From assembly GCA_016711485.1 (NCBI GenBank), contig JADJSX010000023.1:1567001-1631000 (forward strand): a DNA stretch of 64,000 nt. The letters run 5' to 3'. Below the pieces are notes generated by a model that saw only the letters and a program-made list of their open reading frames with translations, was not told where the DNA came from and did not search any database. A program made the translations under genes and the position numbers. Origin of the DNA: Leptospiraceae bacterium. Its GTDB lineage: Bacteria > Spirochaetota > Leptospiria > Leptospirales > Leptospiraceae. Positions 40,571 to 49,676 of this stretch are shown here, piece by piece. The first letter of the stretch is position 1. The number at the start of each line of letters is the position of its first letter.

Positions 40571-40912
40571 CTAACGAACTTCTACTAAATTCTCTTCCTT
40601 TAAAAATTCTATTGCTTTTAACAGGGATTGGCTAAGAGTAGCCTTTATTTTTTCGTTAGATGCGTTACCAGATGTAAGCCAGATGATTTTAGGTGGCGAT
40701 TTATATTGATCTAATAGAAAAACAAAGTCAATGTCTTTTGTGAGTATACAGATATTATCGTTTGAAGTATTTGATTTAGCTTTCAGGAAAATTTCTCGAT
40801 CACTTGCTTCCGTTAAATTAAGATTGGATACATGATGGGATTCAATGTGAAAAGTTTCTGTAATCCATTTTGCAATTTTAGGGGATAATTGTGCGTCAAC
40901 CCAAATGATCAA
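40571..40912 (-). CDS. DUF5615 PIN-like toxin
   Basis: A 113-residue PIN-like protein: IIWVDAQLSPKIAKWITETF (first acidic residue D6), ASDREIFLKAKSN, CILTKDIDFVFLL (the TKD-D pair) and PPKIIWLTSGNASN. These match the DUF5615 (Mut7-C-like) family, which pairs with DUF433 antitoxins. It is coupled to the antitoxin gene by a 4-bp overlap and is the downstream member. It probably cleaves RNA. Confidence 0.85.
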   Translation of the reverse strand: MIIWVDAQLSPKIAKWITETFHIESHHVSNLNLTEASDREIFLKAKSNTSNDNICILTKDIDFVFLLDQYKSPPKIIWLTSGNASNEKIKATLSQSLLKAIEFLKEENLVEVR

Positions 40913-41139
40913 GCAGCAATTACCACGTGATTAATATACTTAGATGCATAAACTAAACAAGCTTTTATATCTGCTAGCTCTAGATAAGGAAAATCATCTA
41001 TTATCTCTATAGGGAGCATTCCCTCTGATAACATATCGAGAACATCAGAAACGCGAATTCGCATATTTCGAATGCAAGGTCTTCCTCCACATTGTTCCGG
41101 ATTGACTGTGATACGATTAAATAGGCTTTGAGTTTCCAT
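40909..41139 (-). CDS. DUF433 antitoxin
   Basis: A ~76-residue protein with the DUF433 signature RITVNPEQCGGRPCIRNMRI, RVSDVLDMLSEGM, and DFPYLELADIKACLVYASKY. It is a small winged-HTH-like DNA-binding antitoxin. The start at 41139 leaves the usual 6-9 residues before RIT; an ATG 5 codons upstream (41154) is also possible. It overlaps the toxin gene by 4 bp. The promoter region is shared divergently with gpsA. Confidence 0.85.
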   Translation of the reverse strand: METQSLFNRITVNPEQCGGRPCIRNMRIRVSDVLDMLSEGMLPIEIIDDFPYLELADIKACLVYASKYINHVVIAA

Positions 41140-41266
41140 AGGCTTCAGTCTCATATATTTTATTTTTTTGTCAAATCTAATTAAACAAGAAACACAAACT
41201 CGTCTTTTTTTCCTTTCCTTTTTTCTCTATCTATTCCATCACAGTAATTGCAAGAGGAGAAAAAAT

Positions 41267-42274
41267 ATGTTAGCGGTAAAACAAATCGGAGTTATAGGTG
41301 CAGGATCTTATGGAAATGCTTTGGCATTACATGTTGCTAGAAAAGGTTATCCAACAAAAATATGGGCTTATGAAAAAGAAGTTGTAGAGGATATCAATAC
41401 AAACCATGAAAATTCAATCTTTTTAAAGGGTTACAAACTCCCTGAAAATTTAACTGCCACAAATGATATTCAAGAATGTATGAATTTTGGGGATGCAATT
41501 CTTTCTGTAATGCCAACTCCTCATGTTGCTAGGATGATGGGACAAATTACTCCCTTTATAAAAGATGGACAAACGATTGTTAGTTGCTCTAAGGGAATAG
41601 AAAATGAATCATTAGAAATACCTTCCGAGATTATGGAAAGGGTTTTGCCAGAAAAATTCCATCATCAATTAGCGTATCTATCAGGACCATCTTTTGCAAA
41701 AGAAGTTGCGGGTGGACTTCCTACAGCAGTTACTATAGCTAGTGCCAATTTAAAATTAGCTGGACATGTGCAACAATTTATGTCTGACAAACGCTTTCGT
41801 TGTTATACTACTTCTGATATTACGGGAGTAGAGCTTTGTGGTGCTTTAAAAAACGTGATTGCGATTGCAGCAGGAATTTCTGATGGACTTGGATTTGGAT
41901 ATAACACACGTGCGGCTTTGATTACCCGTGGGTTAGGAGAAATAAACCGCATCGCAGTTCAGAAAAAAGCAAATCCACTTACCATGCTTGGACTTGCAGG
42001 CATGGGAGACTTAGTGTTAACATGTACTGGAGACTTATCTCGAAATCGAACTGTAGGTTTTAAGATTGGGCAAGGGCAAAAGTTAAAAGAAATTTTAGCT
42101 GATATGAGAATGGTAGCAGAGGGAGTATTAACTTCTAAAAGTGCTTATTTACTGAGTCAAAAGTTAGGTGTAGAAGTTCCAATTATGGAGCAGGTTTATC
42201 GTATTCTTCACGAAGACCAAGATCCAAAACAGACTGTAGAAAATCTAATGTCACGAGAATTAAAAGGGGAGTAG
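41267..42274 (+). CDS. gpsA: Glycerol-3-phosphate dehydrogenase [NAD(P)+]
   Basis: The ATG at 41267 follows AGAGGAG and is chosen over an upstream in-frame ATG at 41168. The 335-residue enzyme has GVIGAGSYGNALA (NAD loop), SCSKGIENE, LSGPSFAKEVA, GALKNVIAIAAGISDGLGFG (catalytic Lys) and GDLVLTCTGDLSRNR. It reduces dihydroxyacetone phosphate to sn-glycerol 3-phosphate, the backbone for phospholipids. Cytosolic. A GT-C-type membrane protein gene starts 7 bp downstream in the same direction. Confidence 0.95.
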   Translation: MLAVKQIGVIGAGSYGNALALHVARKGYPTKIWAYEKEVVEDINTNHENSIFLKGYKLPENLTATNDIQECMNFGDAILSVMPTPHVARMMGQITPFIKDGQTIVSCSKGIENESLEIPSEIMERVLPEKFHHQLAYLSGPSFAKEVAGGLPTAVTIASANLKLAGHVQQFMSDKRFRCYTTSDITGVELCGALKNVIAIAAGISDGLGFGYNTRAALITRGLGEINRIAVQKKANPLTMLGLAGMGDLVLTCTGDLSRNRTVGFKIGQGQKLKEILADMRMVAEGVLTSKSAYLLSQKLGVEVPIMEQVYRILHEDQDPKQTVENLMSRELKGE

Positions 42275-42281
42275 TTGCTAG

Positions 42282-43805
42282 ATGAAGCATTTATTTAGTG
42301 AAGATAGACTTTCTCTTTTTCTTTTTTTATATTTTGTGCTTTCAATATTTTTTTTCGCAATTGCATCTCAATTACAGTTTGGAACCTTTCAGATTGTACC
42401 TCCAGAAGCACTTTATACAACTATTAAGTTATTTAGTTCTTATGAAAATGCAATAATTGCTTACGGGATTCGCTCCATATTTGGAATTTTGTTATACATT
42501 TGTATTTTTCTAATCTTTTTTTCAAAGCATCGAAGCGGAAAGTTTGAAATTTCGGGAATTCAAAAAATTCTTATTTTATTTATACTTCTTGTGAATACTT
42601 TTACCCCGCCTTTTTCATCGAATGATTTTTATTACTACATGGGACTAGGACGAATTCAAGCATACCAAGATGTAAATCCTTATTTAGTTCCTATAAGTAA
42701 AGCGCCCTTACCTGAAGTAACGGCAAGTATAGGAATGTGGGTAAATATTCCGACTATGTATGCTCCCTTTCTTACATACTTTTACAAAATCATGGCAAGT
42801 TTTTCAGAAAATTTAATTCTGCATAGTTTTTTGCTTAAAATTTTTGTTTTCTTAGCATATTGTGGGGCTGGCTATTTGGGTCATAGAATTGCTAGTTTTT
42901 ATTCTACAGGAATGGGCAATTTGGTTATGTTAAGTTTTTTATTGAATCCTTTTTGTATGGATGAAATATTGATCAATGGTCATAATGATATTTTTGCAAT
43001 TTTGCCATTTTTTGGTGCTGTATATCTTGGTTTAACTTCTAGGTATATTTCTTCTTGTATGTTATTCTTTATTGCAGTGTTTATAAAATTTCCATTTTTA
43101 GCTCTGGCACCATTATTTTTATTCTTGCCGGATAGAAAGGAAATAGCAGGTCAAAGCTTTTCTGAAAAGTTAATTTTTGGACTGAAAGTAACCTTTCTAA
43201 ATGGTTTTCGATTTATGCTCCCAGGATTTTTGATTTTAATTCCTTTTTTAGTTTTTTTCTATTTTCACTACTTCTATGATCCAAGTTCACTGAAAGCATT
43301 TGGTATACTAACCGCACTTTGGAGTAGTTCTACCCCAGGAGTTTTGGGAGTTATTCTGAATGAAATGGCAAATATTTCGATAGGTAAGGTTTTAAAGTTA
43401 ATTGCTTTCATTCGTTTTTCTTTTTTTGTTTTTGTTTTTTTTAGAGCAATTAAAATTACGAATAAAAAGAATTTTCTAGAAGAAATTACCTTAGTCTTGA
43501 TTTTATTTTATTTAGTTTTCAGTGCATATGTCTGGCCATGGTATTTAGTAATCATCTTTCCTTTTGCTTTTTTTCGACCTATTCGAACTTATATATTTCA
43601 CACCTTTGCAATCGCAATAGGATCGGTGAGTTTTTGGATTTTTTTTCATCTGAATGCTGGAGGAAGTTTAGGACTTTCTTTATTACAAACAAAGCTCATA
43701 GAATACTTTTTATCTTATTCTTTTATAATTATTTTGTTTTTAGTTCCTTCTATCGATAGGCGATTGCATGAAAGTTTTAATTTAAATACCATTTCTAATA
43801 AATAA
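42282..43805 (+). CDS. Polytopic GT-C-type glycosyltransferase-like membrane protein
   Basis: A 507-residue protein with about 12 hydrophobic segments. Between the second and third segments the loop contains PPFSSNDFYYYMGLGRI and NPYLVPIS, which has the form 'P..S.D...Y...GR...NPY' of GT-C mannosyltransferases (MptB/GT87-like). A later motif LLNPFCMDEILINGHNDIFA fits the acceptor-side Asp/His loop. It would transfer a sugar from a polyprenyl-phosphate donor at the membrane. Donor and acceptor unknown. The gene is closely linked to gpsA. Confidence 0.65.
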   Translation: MKHLFSEDRLSLFLFLYFVLSIFFFAIASQLQFGTFQIVPPEALYTTIKLFSSYENAIIAYGIRSIFGILLYICIFLIFFSKHRSGKFEISGIQKILILFILLVNTFTPPFSSNDFYYYMGLGRIQAYQDVNPYLVPISKAPLPEVTASIGMWVNIPTMYAPFLTYFYKIMASFSENLILHSFLLKIFVFLAYCGAGYLGHRIASFYSTGMGNLVMLSFLLNPFCMDEILINGHNDIFAILPFFGAVYLGLTSRYISSCMLFFIAVFIKFPFLALAPLFLFLPDRKEIAGQSFSEKLIFGLKVTFLNGFRFMLPGFLILIPFLVFFYFHYFYDPSSLKAFGILTALWSSSTPGVLGVILNEMANISIGKVLKLIAFIRFSFFVFVFFRAIKITNKKNFLEEITLVLILFYLVFSAYVWPWYLVIIFPFAFFRPIRTYIFHTFAIAIGSVSFWIFFHLNAGGSLGLSLLQTKLIEYFLSYSFIIILFLVPSIDRRLHESFNLNTISNK

Positions 43806-43835
43806 CTTCTGCTATTTTTTACAAAAGGGGTATTT

Positions 43836-43891
43836 CCAATTGCCAAAAGAAGTTTTTTAGTTTTAAATCAGAATTCACTTTTGGCAATTGG
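43836..43891 (+). terminator. 14-bp perfect inverted repeat after the GT-C gene
   Basis: CCAATTGCCAAAAG (43836-43849) and CTTTTGGCAATTGG (43878-43891), perfect, 28-nt loop with a T-run inside. It lies 30 bp after the GT-C stop and 55 bp before the MscS gene. The sequence just before it (AATAACTTCTGCTATTTTTT) resembles a block in the repeat at 47251-47270, so it may be repeat-derived. Confidence 0.5.
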
Positions 43892-43946
43892 TATATATAG
43901 TAGTTAGATTAGCAACAAGTAAGAGGATAAAGGTGGTTTTTACAGT

Positions 43947-45749
43947 ATGTCAAAAAATATAAAATTTCAAAAACTTTTTAAACAATATTATAGTGTTAGT
44001 TTTATTTTTTGTATAATTTTTAATTCTTCGCTAAACGCGGAAAATCCGCTTACTCCTTTAAAATTAGATTCACCTAGAGATACTGTAAGGATTTTTTTGA
44101 ATGCAATGAATGAATATAAAAAAGGTGCTCAAAAGAATGACGAAGAAAAGATGCTTGCCATTGAAAATGCAATTCGTTGCCTGGACTTAACCGAAATCAA
44201 TCCATTAATTAAAGAAGAAAAAGGAAAAGAAGCCGCAATTTTTTTAAAAGAGGCAATTGACCGTGTTTACGTTGCCGAATTAAGTAAAATACCGGGACCC
44301 ATAGTTCTAAAAGAAGGAGAGGTTCACTTATCAAAATGGTACATTCCAGATACAGAAATCAGTATCACTAGAATTCCTACAGGAGCAAGAGAAGGAGAAT
44401 ACTTATTTTCCGCAAATACAGTTGCAAATGCAGGCGAATACTATCGAAGAACCAAACATTTACCTTTTCTTGCTAAAACAGGTGGCGGTGCTGCCTATTC
44501 ATTGCCTTGGATGGAAACTGTATTCCCTAATTGGGCTAAAGAAAAATTTTGGTTATTTTATATATGGCAATGGTTGGGCTTAGTAATTTCACTTATTATA
44601 AGTTTTATTTTACGTTATTTGTCTAGGTTCGTATTTTATATTCTTATGAAAATTACTCGTAAAACAAAAACAGATTGGGATGAAAGAGTAGTTACTACAC
44701 TTGCTAGACCTACTGGATATTTTATTGGACTAATCTATTGGTTTTCGTTTTTACATTTATCTGGGATGGAAGGAAAACCGTTTACATTTTTTAATTATTC
44801 ATTGAAAATTCTTTTTAGTATAAATTTTATTTATTTCGTATTTAAAATTTCAGACTTAGTAGTCGCCATTTTAAAAGACAATTCTATTCGTGAAAAAAAT
44901 CCGATTGATGAACAGTTGATTCCTTTGATTAGTAAGTCATTACGGATACTATTTGTTACCTTCGGTGTCCTCATTGCCGTACAAAATTTAGGTATTAATG
45001 TGATGGGATTGATTGCAGGTCTTGGGATTGGAGGTTTAGCAATTGCACTTGCGGCTAAGGATACAGCAGCTAATTTATTTGGTTCTGCTATGATTTTTAT
45101 GGATCGACCTTTTAAAATTGGAGAACATATCATTATCGATAGTAAAGAAGGAATTGTAGAGGATATTGGTTTTCGTTCTACTAGAATTAGAACTTGGGAA
45201 GATTCTCTTGTAAGTATTCCGAATTCTGTTGTTGCAAATGCAAATATCGAAAATATGGGAGCTAGAAGATGGAGGAGAAACGTTGTTATTCTCTCTGTCA
45301 CTTATGATACTTCCCCTGAAAAAATGGAAGCATTCTTGGAGGGAATTAAGTATATTTTAAAACGAAGCCCTTTGGTAGTACCTGATACAATGAATGTTGC
45401 TTTCCGAGATTTTGATTCTTCTTCTTTAAATGTTCTTATGCAGTTTGGATTGGAAGTGGATTCATTTCCGAAAAATCTGGAAGGTAGACAAGTTATATTT
45501 CTAGAAGTAGTTCGGCTTGCAAAGGAAATGGATATCAGTTTTGCATTTCCAACTTCTACTTTGCATGTAGAATCTTTTCCAGAAAAAAAACCAACTAGAG
45601 TTCCAAAAGAAAGATCAATTCCAAAATATAAAGAAGCGGCCTCTGGTTTTGCTGGGGGCGGGAAATCTGCCAAGGAAGGGGCTGGGATTTTTACGGCACC
45701 CTACAGGGAATTACCAGAAAAAGATCCTAATACAAAAAATAAATTCTAA
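43947..45749 (+). CDS. MscS-family mechanosensitive channel with periplasmic domain
   Basis: A 600-residue MscS-type channel. Signal peptide (~15-32), a ~170-residue periplasmic domain with 'DSPRDTVRIFLNAMNEYKKG', then membrane helices (~205-345). The pore helix is GLIAGLGIGGLAIALAAKDT, rich in Gly/Ala as in MscS TM3, followed by AANLFGSAMIFMDRPFKIGE and the beta domain (FRSTRIRTWEDSLVSIPNS). The cytoplasmic vestibule runs to ~545, with a basic/glycine-rich tail. It releases solutes when membrane tension rises. It appears monocistronic between two stem-loop regions. Confidence 0.9.
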   Translation: MSKNIKFQKLFKQYYSVSFIFCIIFNSSLNAENPLTPLKLDSPRDTVRIFLNAMNEYKKGAQKNDEEKMLAIENAIRCLDLTEINPLIKEEKGKEAAIFLKEAIDRVYVAELSKIPGPIVLKEGEVHLSKWYIPDTEISITRIPTGAREGEYLFSANTVANAGEYYRRTKHLPFLAKTGGGAAYSLPWMETVFPNWAKEKFWLFYIWQWLGLVISLIISFILRYLSRFVFYILMKITRKTKTDWDERVVTTLARPTGYFIGLIYWFSFLHLSGMEGKPFTFFNYSLKILFSINFIYFVFKISDLVVAILKDNSIREKNPIDEQLIPLISKSLRILFVTFGVLIAVQNLGINVMGLIAGLGIGGLAIALAAKDTAANLFGSAMIFMDRPFKIGEHIIIDSKEGIVEDIGFRSTRIRTWEDSLVSIPNSVVANANIENMGARRWRRNVVILSVTYDTSPEKMEAFLEGIKYILKRSPLVVPDTMNVAFRDFDSSSLNVLMQFGLEVDSFPKNLEGRQVIFLEVVRLAKEMDISFAFPTSTLHVESFPEKKPTRVPKERSIPKYKEAASGFAGGGKSAKEGAGIFTAPYRELPEKDPNTKNKF

Positions 45750-45751
45750 CT

Positions 45752-45770
45752 AGTCAATTTATTATTGACT
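45752..45770 (+). terminator. Weak stem-loop after the MscS gene
   Basis: AGTCAAT-TTATT-ATTGACT, perfect 7-bp stem, immediately after the stop codon of the channel gene. It is not followed by a T-run. Confidence 0.35.
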
Positions 45771-45871
45771 GTTTGCGTGGAAATTTGTCAGATTAATTTT
45801 TAATGCTATTAGTGGGTTTATCTATAGCTAATTGTTTAGATTTTATGATTAAGAACTCCAGAGGGGGGACT

Positions 45872-47020
45872 ATGGTGTATGTTGAAAAACAATCTCGCGA
45901 TATTGATGTAGTAACTTCTTTAGAACAGAAAAATCATATACTCTCTAAATATTTACTTGAGAAAGACTTAATGTTGCGCATGGATCCCTTTGATCAAAAA
46001 GTTATTCTTAAAAAAATTTTAGAAGGAGGGGATAAGATTTTAGTATATTTACCTCCTGATACTGATGTGTTTTTCCCTTCGAACGTTCAATTATTTAAGA
46101 TTCTTGCTAATTATATTCATTTAGATTGTGATTTTATTCGGCAAGTTGATGCGAATTTGGTTTTACTGCGCGTAAACAAGTTAGAAATTGCAAAGAAAAA
46201 TAGGGATGACGAGCGTATACCGCTAGAATCTGGTATTGCCTTTGCGACAAATATTATTTCTACGAAAATTTTAATTGAAGGGAATATGTTTAATATCCCA
46301 AATCTTGTGAAAGTAAATTTTGAAGATTACGAAAATCGTTTAAGAGAGAAAACAGGTGATAAAATTAAAATCGATATTTTTCGTTCTGATTTAGACTGGC
46401 GATTTGATATAGTTAAAAAAACGCAAAAATACATTTGGATTTCAAATACACAAATCCCAAAATCCTATGAGTCCTCTTTTCCTGACCAAGTGAATTTTAA
46501 GGAAGAGGTTGATGATGAAATTCAATCTCGAATCACAAAATTCAAAGAAGAAAAAATCCTTTCTGAAATAATCCTACCGATTTTATACAGCAATCATTTT
46601 GGTGAAACTATTTCACTCGGATATATTCAAATTCAAAGTAAGGAAAAAATCCTTTCAGAGATTGATTTGAATGAATACAAAGTAGTAGCAGTGGAAATTT
46701 CCAATCGTATAAAAGAATCTAATACACTTAAAACAACAGAACGATTCCAAATTTTAGAAGCATCTAGGCATGGACTAAAAATGAGGATTACCAATCCATT
46801 ACTGATTGAAACTTTACAAAAACACGATCGATTTGTTTTTGATATTTATTTTAAGATGCAAGCTCCTTTCACTGTATCAGGAGAAATTCGTTGGATGTCA
46901 ATGGATGAAGAATCAAAAAAACTAGATCTCGGCATTAAATTGATCGGCAAATCCGCTTTACCCGGAGAAAGAGAAAGATACTATAAAAATATAGAGTTAG
47001 CAAGAACAAATAAAATATAG
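45872..47020 (+). CDS. PilZ-like domain protein (resembling DUF1577)
   Basis: A 382-residue soluble protein from ATG 45872 (preceded by GAGGGGGG; an ATG at 45803 lacks a ribosome site). The C-terminal ~100 residues contain ILEASRHGLKMRITNPLLIE, PFTVSGEIRWMSMDEES and KLDLGIKLIG, the S-x-x-G and 'GE..W' wording of PilZ domains. The usual RxxxR c-di-GMP motif is not clear, so ligand binding is uncertain. The N-terminal part resembles the leptospiral family DUF1577 in my reading. It ends before a strong terminator at 47209. Confidence 0.6.
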   Translation: MVYVEKQSRDIDVVTSLEQKNHILSKYLLEKDLMLRMDPFDQKVILKKILEGGDKILVYLPPDTDVFFPSNVQLFKILANYIHLDCDFIRQVDANLVLLRVNKLEIAKKNRDDERIPLESGIAFATNIISTKILIEGNMFNIPNLVKVNFEDYENRLREKTGDKIKIDIFRSDLDWRFDIVKKTQKYIWISNTQIPKSYESSFPDQVNFKEEVDDEIQSRITKFKEEKILSEIILPILYSNHFGETISLGYIQIQSKEKILSEIDLNEYKVVAVEISNRIKESNTLKTTERFQILEASRHGLKMRITNPLLIETLQKHDRFVFDIYFKMQAPFTVSGEIRWMSMDEESKKLDLGIKLIGKSALPGERERYYKNIELARTNKI

Positions 47021-47108
47021 TAATACTTCCTAACATTTTCTAAAATCTATTCTTCAATACTTTTCCTTTCATCGAATTCACGTTGAATAATGTTTACCTG
47101 CGTCTAAC

Positions 47109-47132
47109 GTAATTTTCCATTTTCGAAAAATT
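47109..47132. repeat. Short dispersed repeat, copy 1 (copy 2 at 55450-55473)
   Basis: GTAATTTTCCATTTTCGAAA followed by AATT matches 55450-55473 with one difference (TTTTTG for TTTTCG). Both copies lie in intergenic regions. Confidence 0.5.
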
Positions 47133-47208
47133 TGAGTATTATCAACCAACACAAATAAGGCTTTTTTAAAACGGGTGGTTTTGGGGTTAATTGGTATTGA
47201 TATAAAAA

Positions 47209-47240
47209 AAGGAGGTTTCCCTCCTTCTTATTTTATATAC
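47209..47240 (+). terminator. Rho-independent terminator, probably bidirectional
   Basis: AAGGAGG-TTTC-CCTCCTT (47209-47226), 7-bp perfect stem with a tetraloop, preceded by A-rich and followed by T-rich sequence. It separates the plus-strand PilZ gene from the minus-strand SH3-like lipoprotein gene. Confidence 0.7.
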
Positions 47241-47398
47241 CACTTCTCATAAATAACTTCCGTTATTTTTCAAGAAAAGGGTATATCATTTTTCAAAATG
47301 AATTGCGTCTTACAACTTCTGTTATGTCGAAATGGTACATACTGACTCAATTTTATATATAATCTTGCACAACGATTAAATAGAATCAGTATATAATC
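47231..47398. repeat. Dispersed intergenic repeat, copy 2
   Basis: Shares its blocks with 3944-4100 in the same order (TATACCACTTCTCA, GAATTGCGTCTTA, TATGTCGAAATGGT, ACTGACTCA, TAAATAGAATCAGTATATA). The 5' part also contains AATAACTTCCGTTATTTTT, which resembles 43801-43820. With the terminator and the short repeat at 47109 it fills the 394-bp gap. Confidence 0.75.
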
Positions 47399-47414
47399 AA
47401 TATCGCGGTAAAGA

Positions 47415-47834
47415 CTACTCGACGATACTATCTTTCACTAGAGAGTCTAATGGAAGTTTGTCTTTGGGCAGTTTTTCCAAATCAGGAAATTCATACCCAT
47501 CTTTGTAATGTTTTTTATCTTTTGGGTCAAAAAACTTTTTGTATTTGTCAGAATATCCCCAAACAAATACAGACTTCGCTGGGTTTTGTCCAACTACAAC
47601 ATATTTTGGAGATATATATCCATCTTTGCCATCAATAGAAATCGCAATGGATTGTTTTGCTACCCATTTGTGATTTCTATATTCGCTAGCTACACCTACA
47701 GTGCCTTTTTTTACATCCGCAATTTTTTGTGTTAATTCAGGATCTGAGTAGAGAGCGGAATCCCAAGTAACCTCAGCTTTTTTTCCACAAGCAATGAAAG
47801 TTAGTATAAAAATTATATATAATGTTTTTTTCAT
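47415..47834 (-). CDS. SH3-like lipoprotein
   Basis: A 139-residue lipoprotein (MKKTLYIIFILTFIACG, lipobox Cys16). The body has a bacterial SH3-like pattern: ALYSDPELTQKIADVKKGTV, VASEYRNHKWVAKQSIAISI and DGKDGYISPKYVV. A charged tail follows. It lies 14 bp after the last ACIII gene in the same direction, so it could be a late member of that operon, in the place where other ACIII operons carry accessory lipoproteins such as ActG. The assignment to ACIII is by position only. Confidence 0.7.
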   Translation of the reverse strand: MKKTLYIIFILTFIACGKKAEVTWDSALYSDPELTQKIADVKKGTVGVASEYRNHKWVAKQSIAISIDGKDGYISPKYVVVGQNPAKSVFVWGYSDKYKKFFDPKDKKHYKDGYEFPDLEKLPKDKLPLDSLVKDSIVE

Positions 47835-47848
47835 ATCTATTCCTCTTT

Positions 47849-49078
47849 TTATTGGTGGTGACCCAAAGATTTTTCTAGTCTAGGATCGCCCACTGGAATT
47901 AATTTAGAAGACTCCATACTTTTTAATACGACAAATCCAAATAATCCAACTGCCCCAATGGTAACTCCAAGTGTAACTCCAAGACCTAAAATATTAAAAT
48001 GTTCAAAATTACTTGGAAATACAATCCAATAAAGTTCAATTGCATGAGAAATTAATATCCATACTGCTACTTTGGACAAGAAGTTAATATCTCGTTTATT
48101 TGGACGATTTAACAAAAGGAAAAATGGGATAATAAACTTGATAAATGGAATTGCATATGAAAATGCAGCCCATCCACCCATAAGTCTTTGCTCATACCAA
48201 AACGTTTCTTCCGGTAAGTTTGCATACCAAATAAGCATAAACTGGCTAAATCCAACATACGCCCAAAATACACAAAAGGATAACATGAATTTACCTACGT
48301 CATGGATATGGTTTTCATTCACTGCGTCACCAAAGTAACCATTCTTTTTTAAATAGAATATTGCAACGGCAAGGGCAGATAAACCAGTCTGATAAGCACC
48401 GGCAAATATGTATACTCCCCACATAGTAGAAAACCAATGTGGTGTAAGTGACATGAGTAAGTCAAATGCAAATACGGAAAAAGATAATGCAAAGAAAAGT
48501 ATGAATCCACCGGCAAGTTTTGCATTTTTGCTTGTGTGCTCTACGTCTTTGTCAGTATCTTGTGCGACAGAGTTTTTGTGAAATAAGAATCCGAATAAAG
48601 ACCAGATTCCTGCAATCACGATAAGTCTTCCAATGAAGAAAGGAGCATTTAACCAAGCACTTTTGTGTTGAATGAGCTTATCATTCTTTACAAGCTCTGA
48701 CTCTGTATGAGACCATTCATATAAATCATGTGTCCCAAAAATAACTAGAACGGCTAATAGCACTAAACCTACGGGAAGAAATTTTCCAAAGTTCTCAGTG
48801 ATGCGTCTAACAGTAACTAACCAATGTGCTCCAGTGATATGTCCAATCGCAGTGAAAAATACACCTGTGATGGAAATTCCTAAGATAAATACAGTTGCTA
48901 CGAGTAGGGCAGACCATGCTGGATTTGAATGTGCACCAACATGTCTTGCTTCAAAGTGTAGACCAAAGAAACCGCCTACAAAACTTACAATTCCAATTAG
49001 GATCATAAGAAAAAGAATATTGCGAGTTCCACTACTAAGTTTAAAATTTATCAGATTTTCTTGAATTTCTGCTTTCAT
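47849..49078 (-). CDS. actF: Alternative complex III subunit ActF
   Basis: A 409-residue integral membrane protein with about ten helices, the DUF3341-independent NrfD-like ActF subunit. Recognisable stretches are HVGAHSNPAWSALLVATVFI, ITGVFFTAIGHITGAHWLVT, LTPHWFSTMWGVYIFAGAYQ and MLSFCVFWAYVGFSQFMLIW. ActF, with ActC, forms the membrane part of alternative complex III, which oxidises quinol and passes electrons through the haem/Fe-S chain. It is the last act gene, 8 bp after actE. Confidence 0.85.
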   Translation of the reverse strand: MKAEIQENLINFKLSSGTRNILFLMILIGIVSFVGGFFGLHFEARHVGAHSNPAWSALLVATVFILGISITGVFFTAIGHITGAHWLVTVRRITENFGKFLPVGLVLLAVLVIFGTHDLYEWSHTESELVKNDKLIQHKSAWLNAPFFIGRLIVIAGIWSLFGFLFHKNSVAQDTDKDVEHTSKNAKLAGGFILFFALSFSVFAFDLLMSLTPHWFSTMWGVYIFAGAYQTGLSALAVAIFYLKKNGYFGDAVNENHIHDVGKFMLSFCVFWAYVGFSQFMLIWYANLPEETFWYEQRLMGGWAAFSYAIPFIKFIIPFFLLLNRPNKRDINFLSKVAVWILISHAIELYWIVFPSNFEHFNILGLGVTLGVTIGAVGLFGFVVLKSMESSKLIPVGDPRLEKSLGHHQ

Positions 49079-49086
49079 AAAGTTAC

Positions 49087-49674
49087 CTATTTAGTCGCAG
49101 AAGCTTTTGATTTTTGCTCAGCTTCTTGCAGTTTTCTTATATACAAAATGATTTTCCATCTGTCATCAGGCTCAATTTGCGCCGCATAACTTCCCATTAA
49201 CCCACGTCCCATTGTGATGATGTGGTAAACCTGTCCGTCAGTCCAACCTTGGATTTTTTCTGAAACTAAACTAGGAGGTCTAACTGAAAATCTAGGATAT
49301 GGCCCGACTACACTACCATTGCCTGCACCAGTTACACCGTGGCAAGGGGAGCAGTAAATTTGGTATCTACCTTCTCCTCTTTCATAGTTTGCTAAAGATG
49401 TTTTAGAAGGGTATGGATTTTTAAGTCCTTGGTCTTTCGTCATTTCATCTGGAGTTGCAATTTCTTGAAACTCATAAGGATAATATCCTACAGGAACAGT
49501 TCCTTCTGGCGGAAGTCTTCGTCCATAAGAGTTAAGATAATTATCCATTTCTTGCGATTCTCTTGCCGGAGAGTCATACATATCCGGAAAAAACTCGTAT
49601 ACTGGTTTGCTATATTCACAGTTTGCTACTGTGAATGTTAAAAAAATTAAAATCAAAAAATTCTTTAGATTCAT
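49087..49674 (-). CDS. actE: Alternative complex III monohaem cytochrome ActE
   Basis: A 195-residue lipoprotein cytochrome c. Signal MNLKNFLILIFLTFTVANCE, lipid Cys19. A single haem-binding CSPCH lies in GRYQIYCSPCHGVTGAGNGS, and TMGRGLMGSYAAQI supplies the likely Met ligand, followed by the C-terminal helix WKIILYIRKLQ. ActE carries electrons from the complex to cytochrome oxidase. It lies 2 bp after actD. Confidence 0.9.
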   Translation of the reverse strand: MNLKNFLILIFLTFTVANCEYSKPVYEFFPDMYDSPARESQEMDNYLNSYGRRLPPEGTVPVGYYPYEFQEIATPDEMTKDQGLKNPYPSKTSLANYERGEGRYQIYCSPCHGVTGAGNGSVVGPYPRFSVRPPSLVSEKIQGWTDGQVYHIITMGRGLMGSYAAQIEPDDRWKIILYIRKLQEAEQKSKASATK

Positions 49675-49676
49675 AT

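Noticed and set aside
44831..45673. Long minus-strand frames opposite the MscS gene
   Set aside because: They are antisense shadows of strongly supported channel sequence with no family resemblance.
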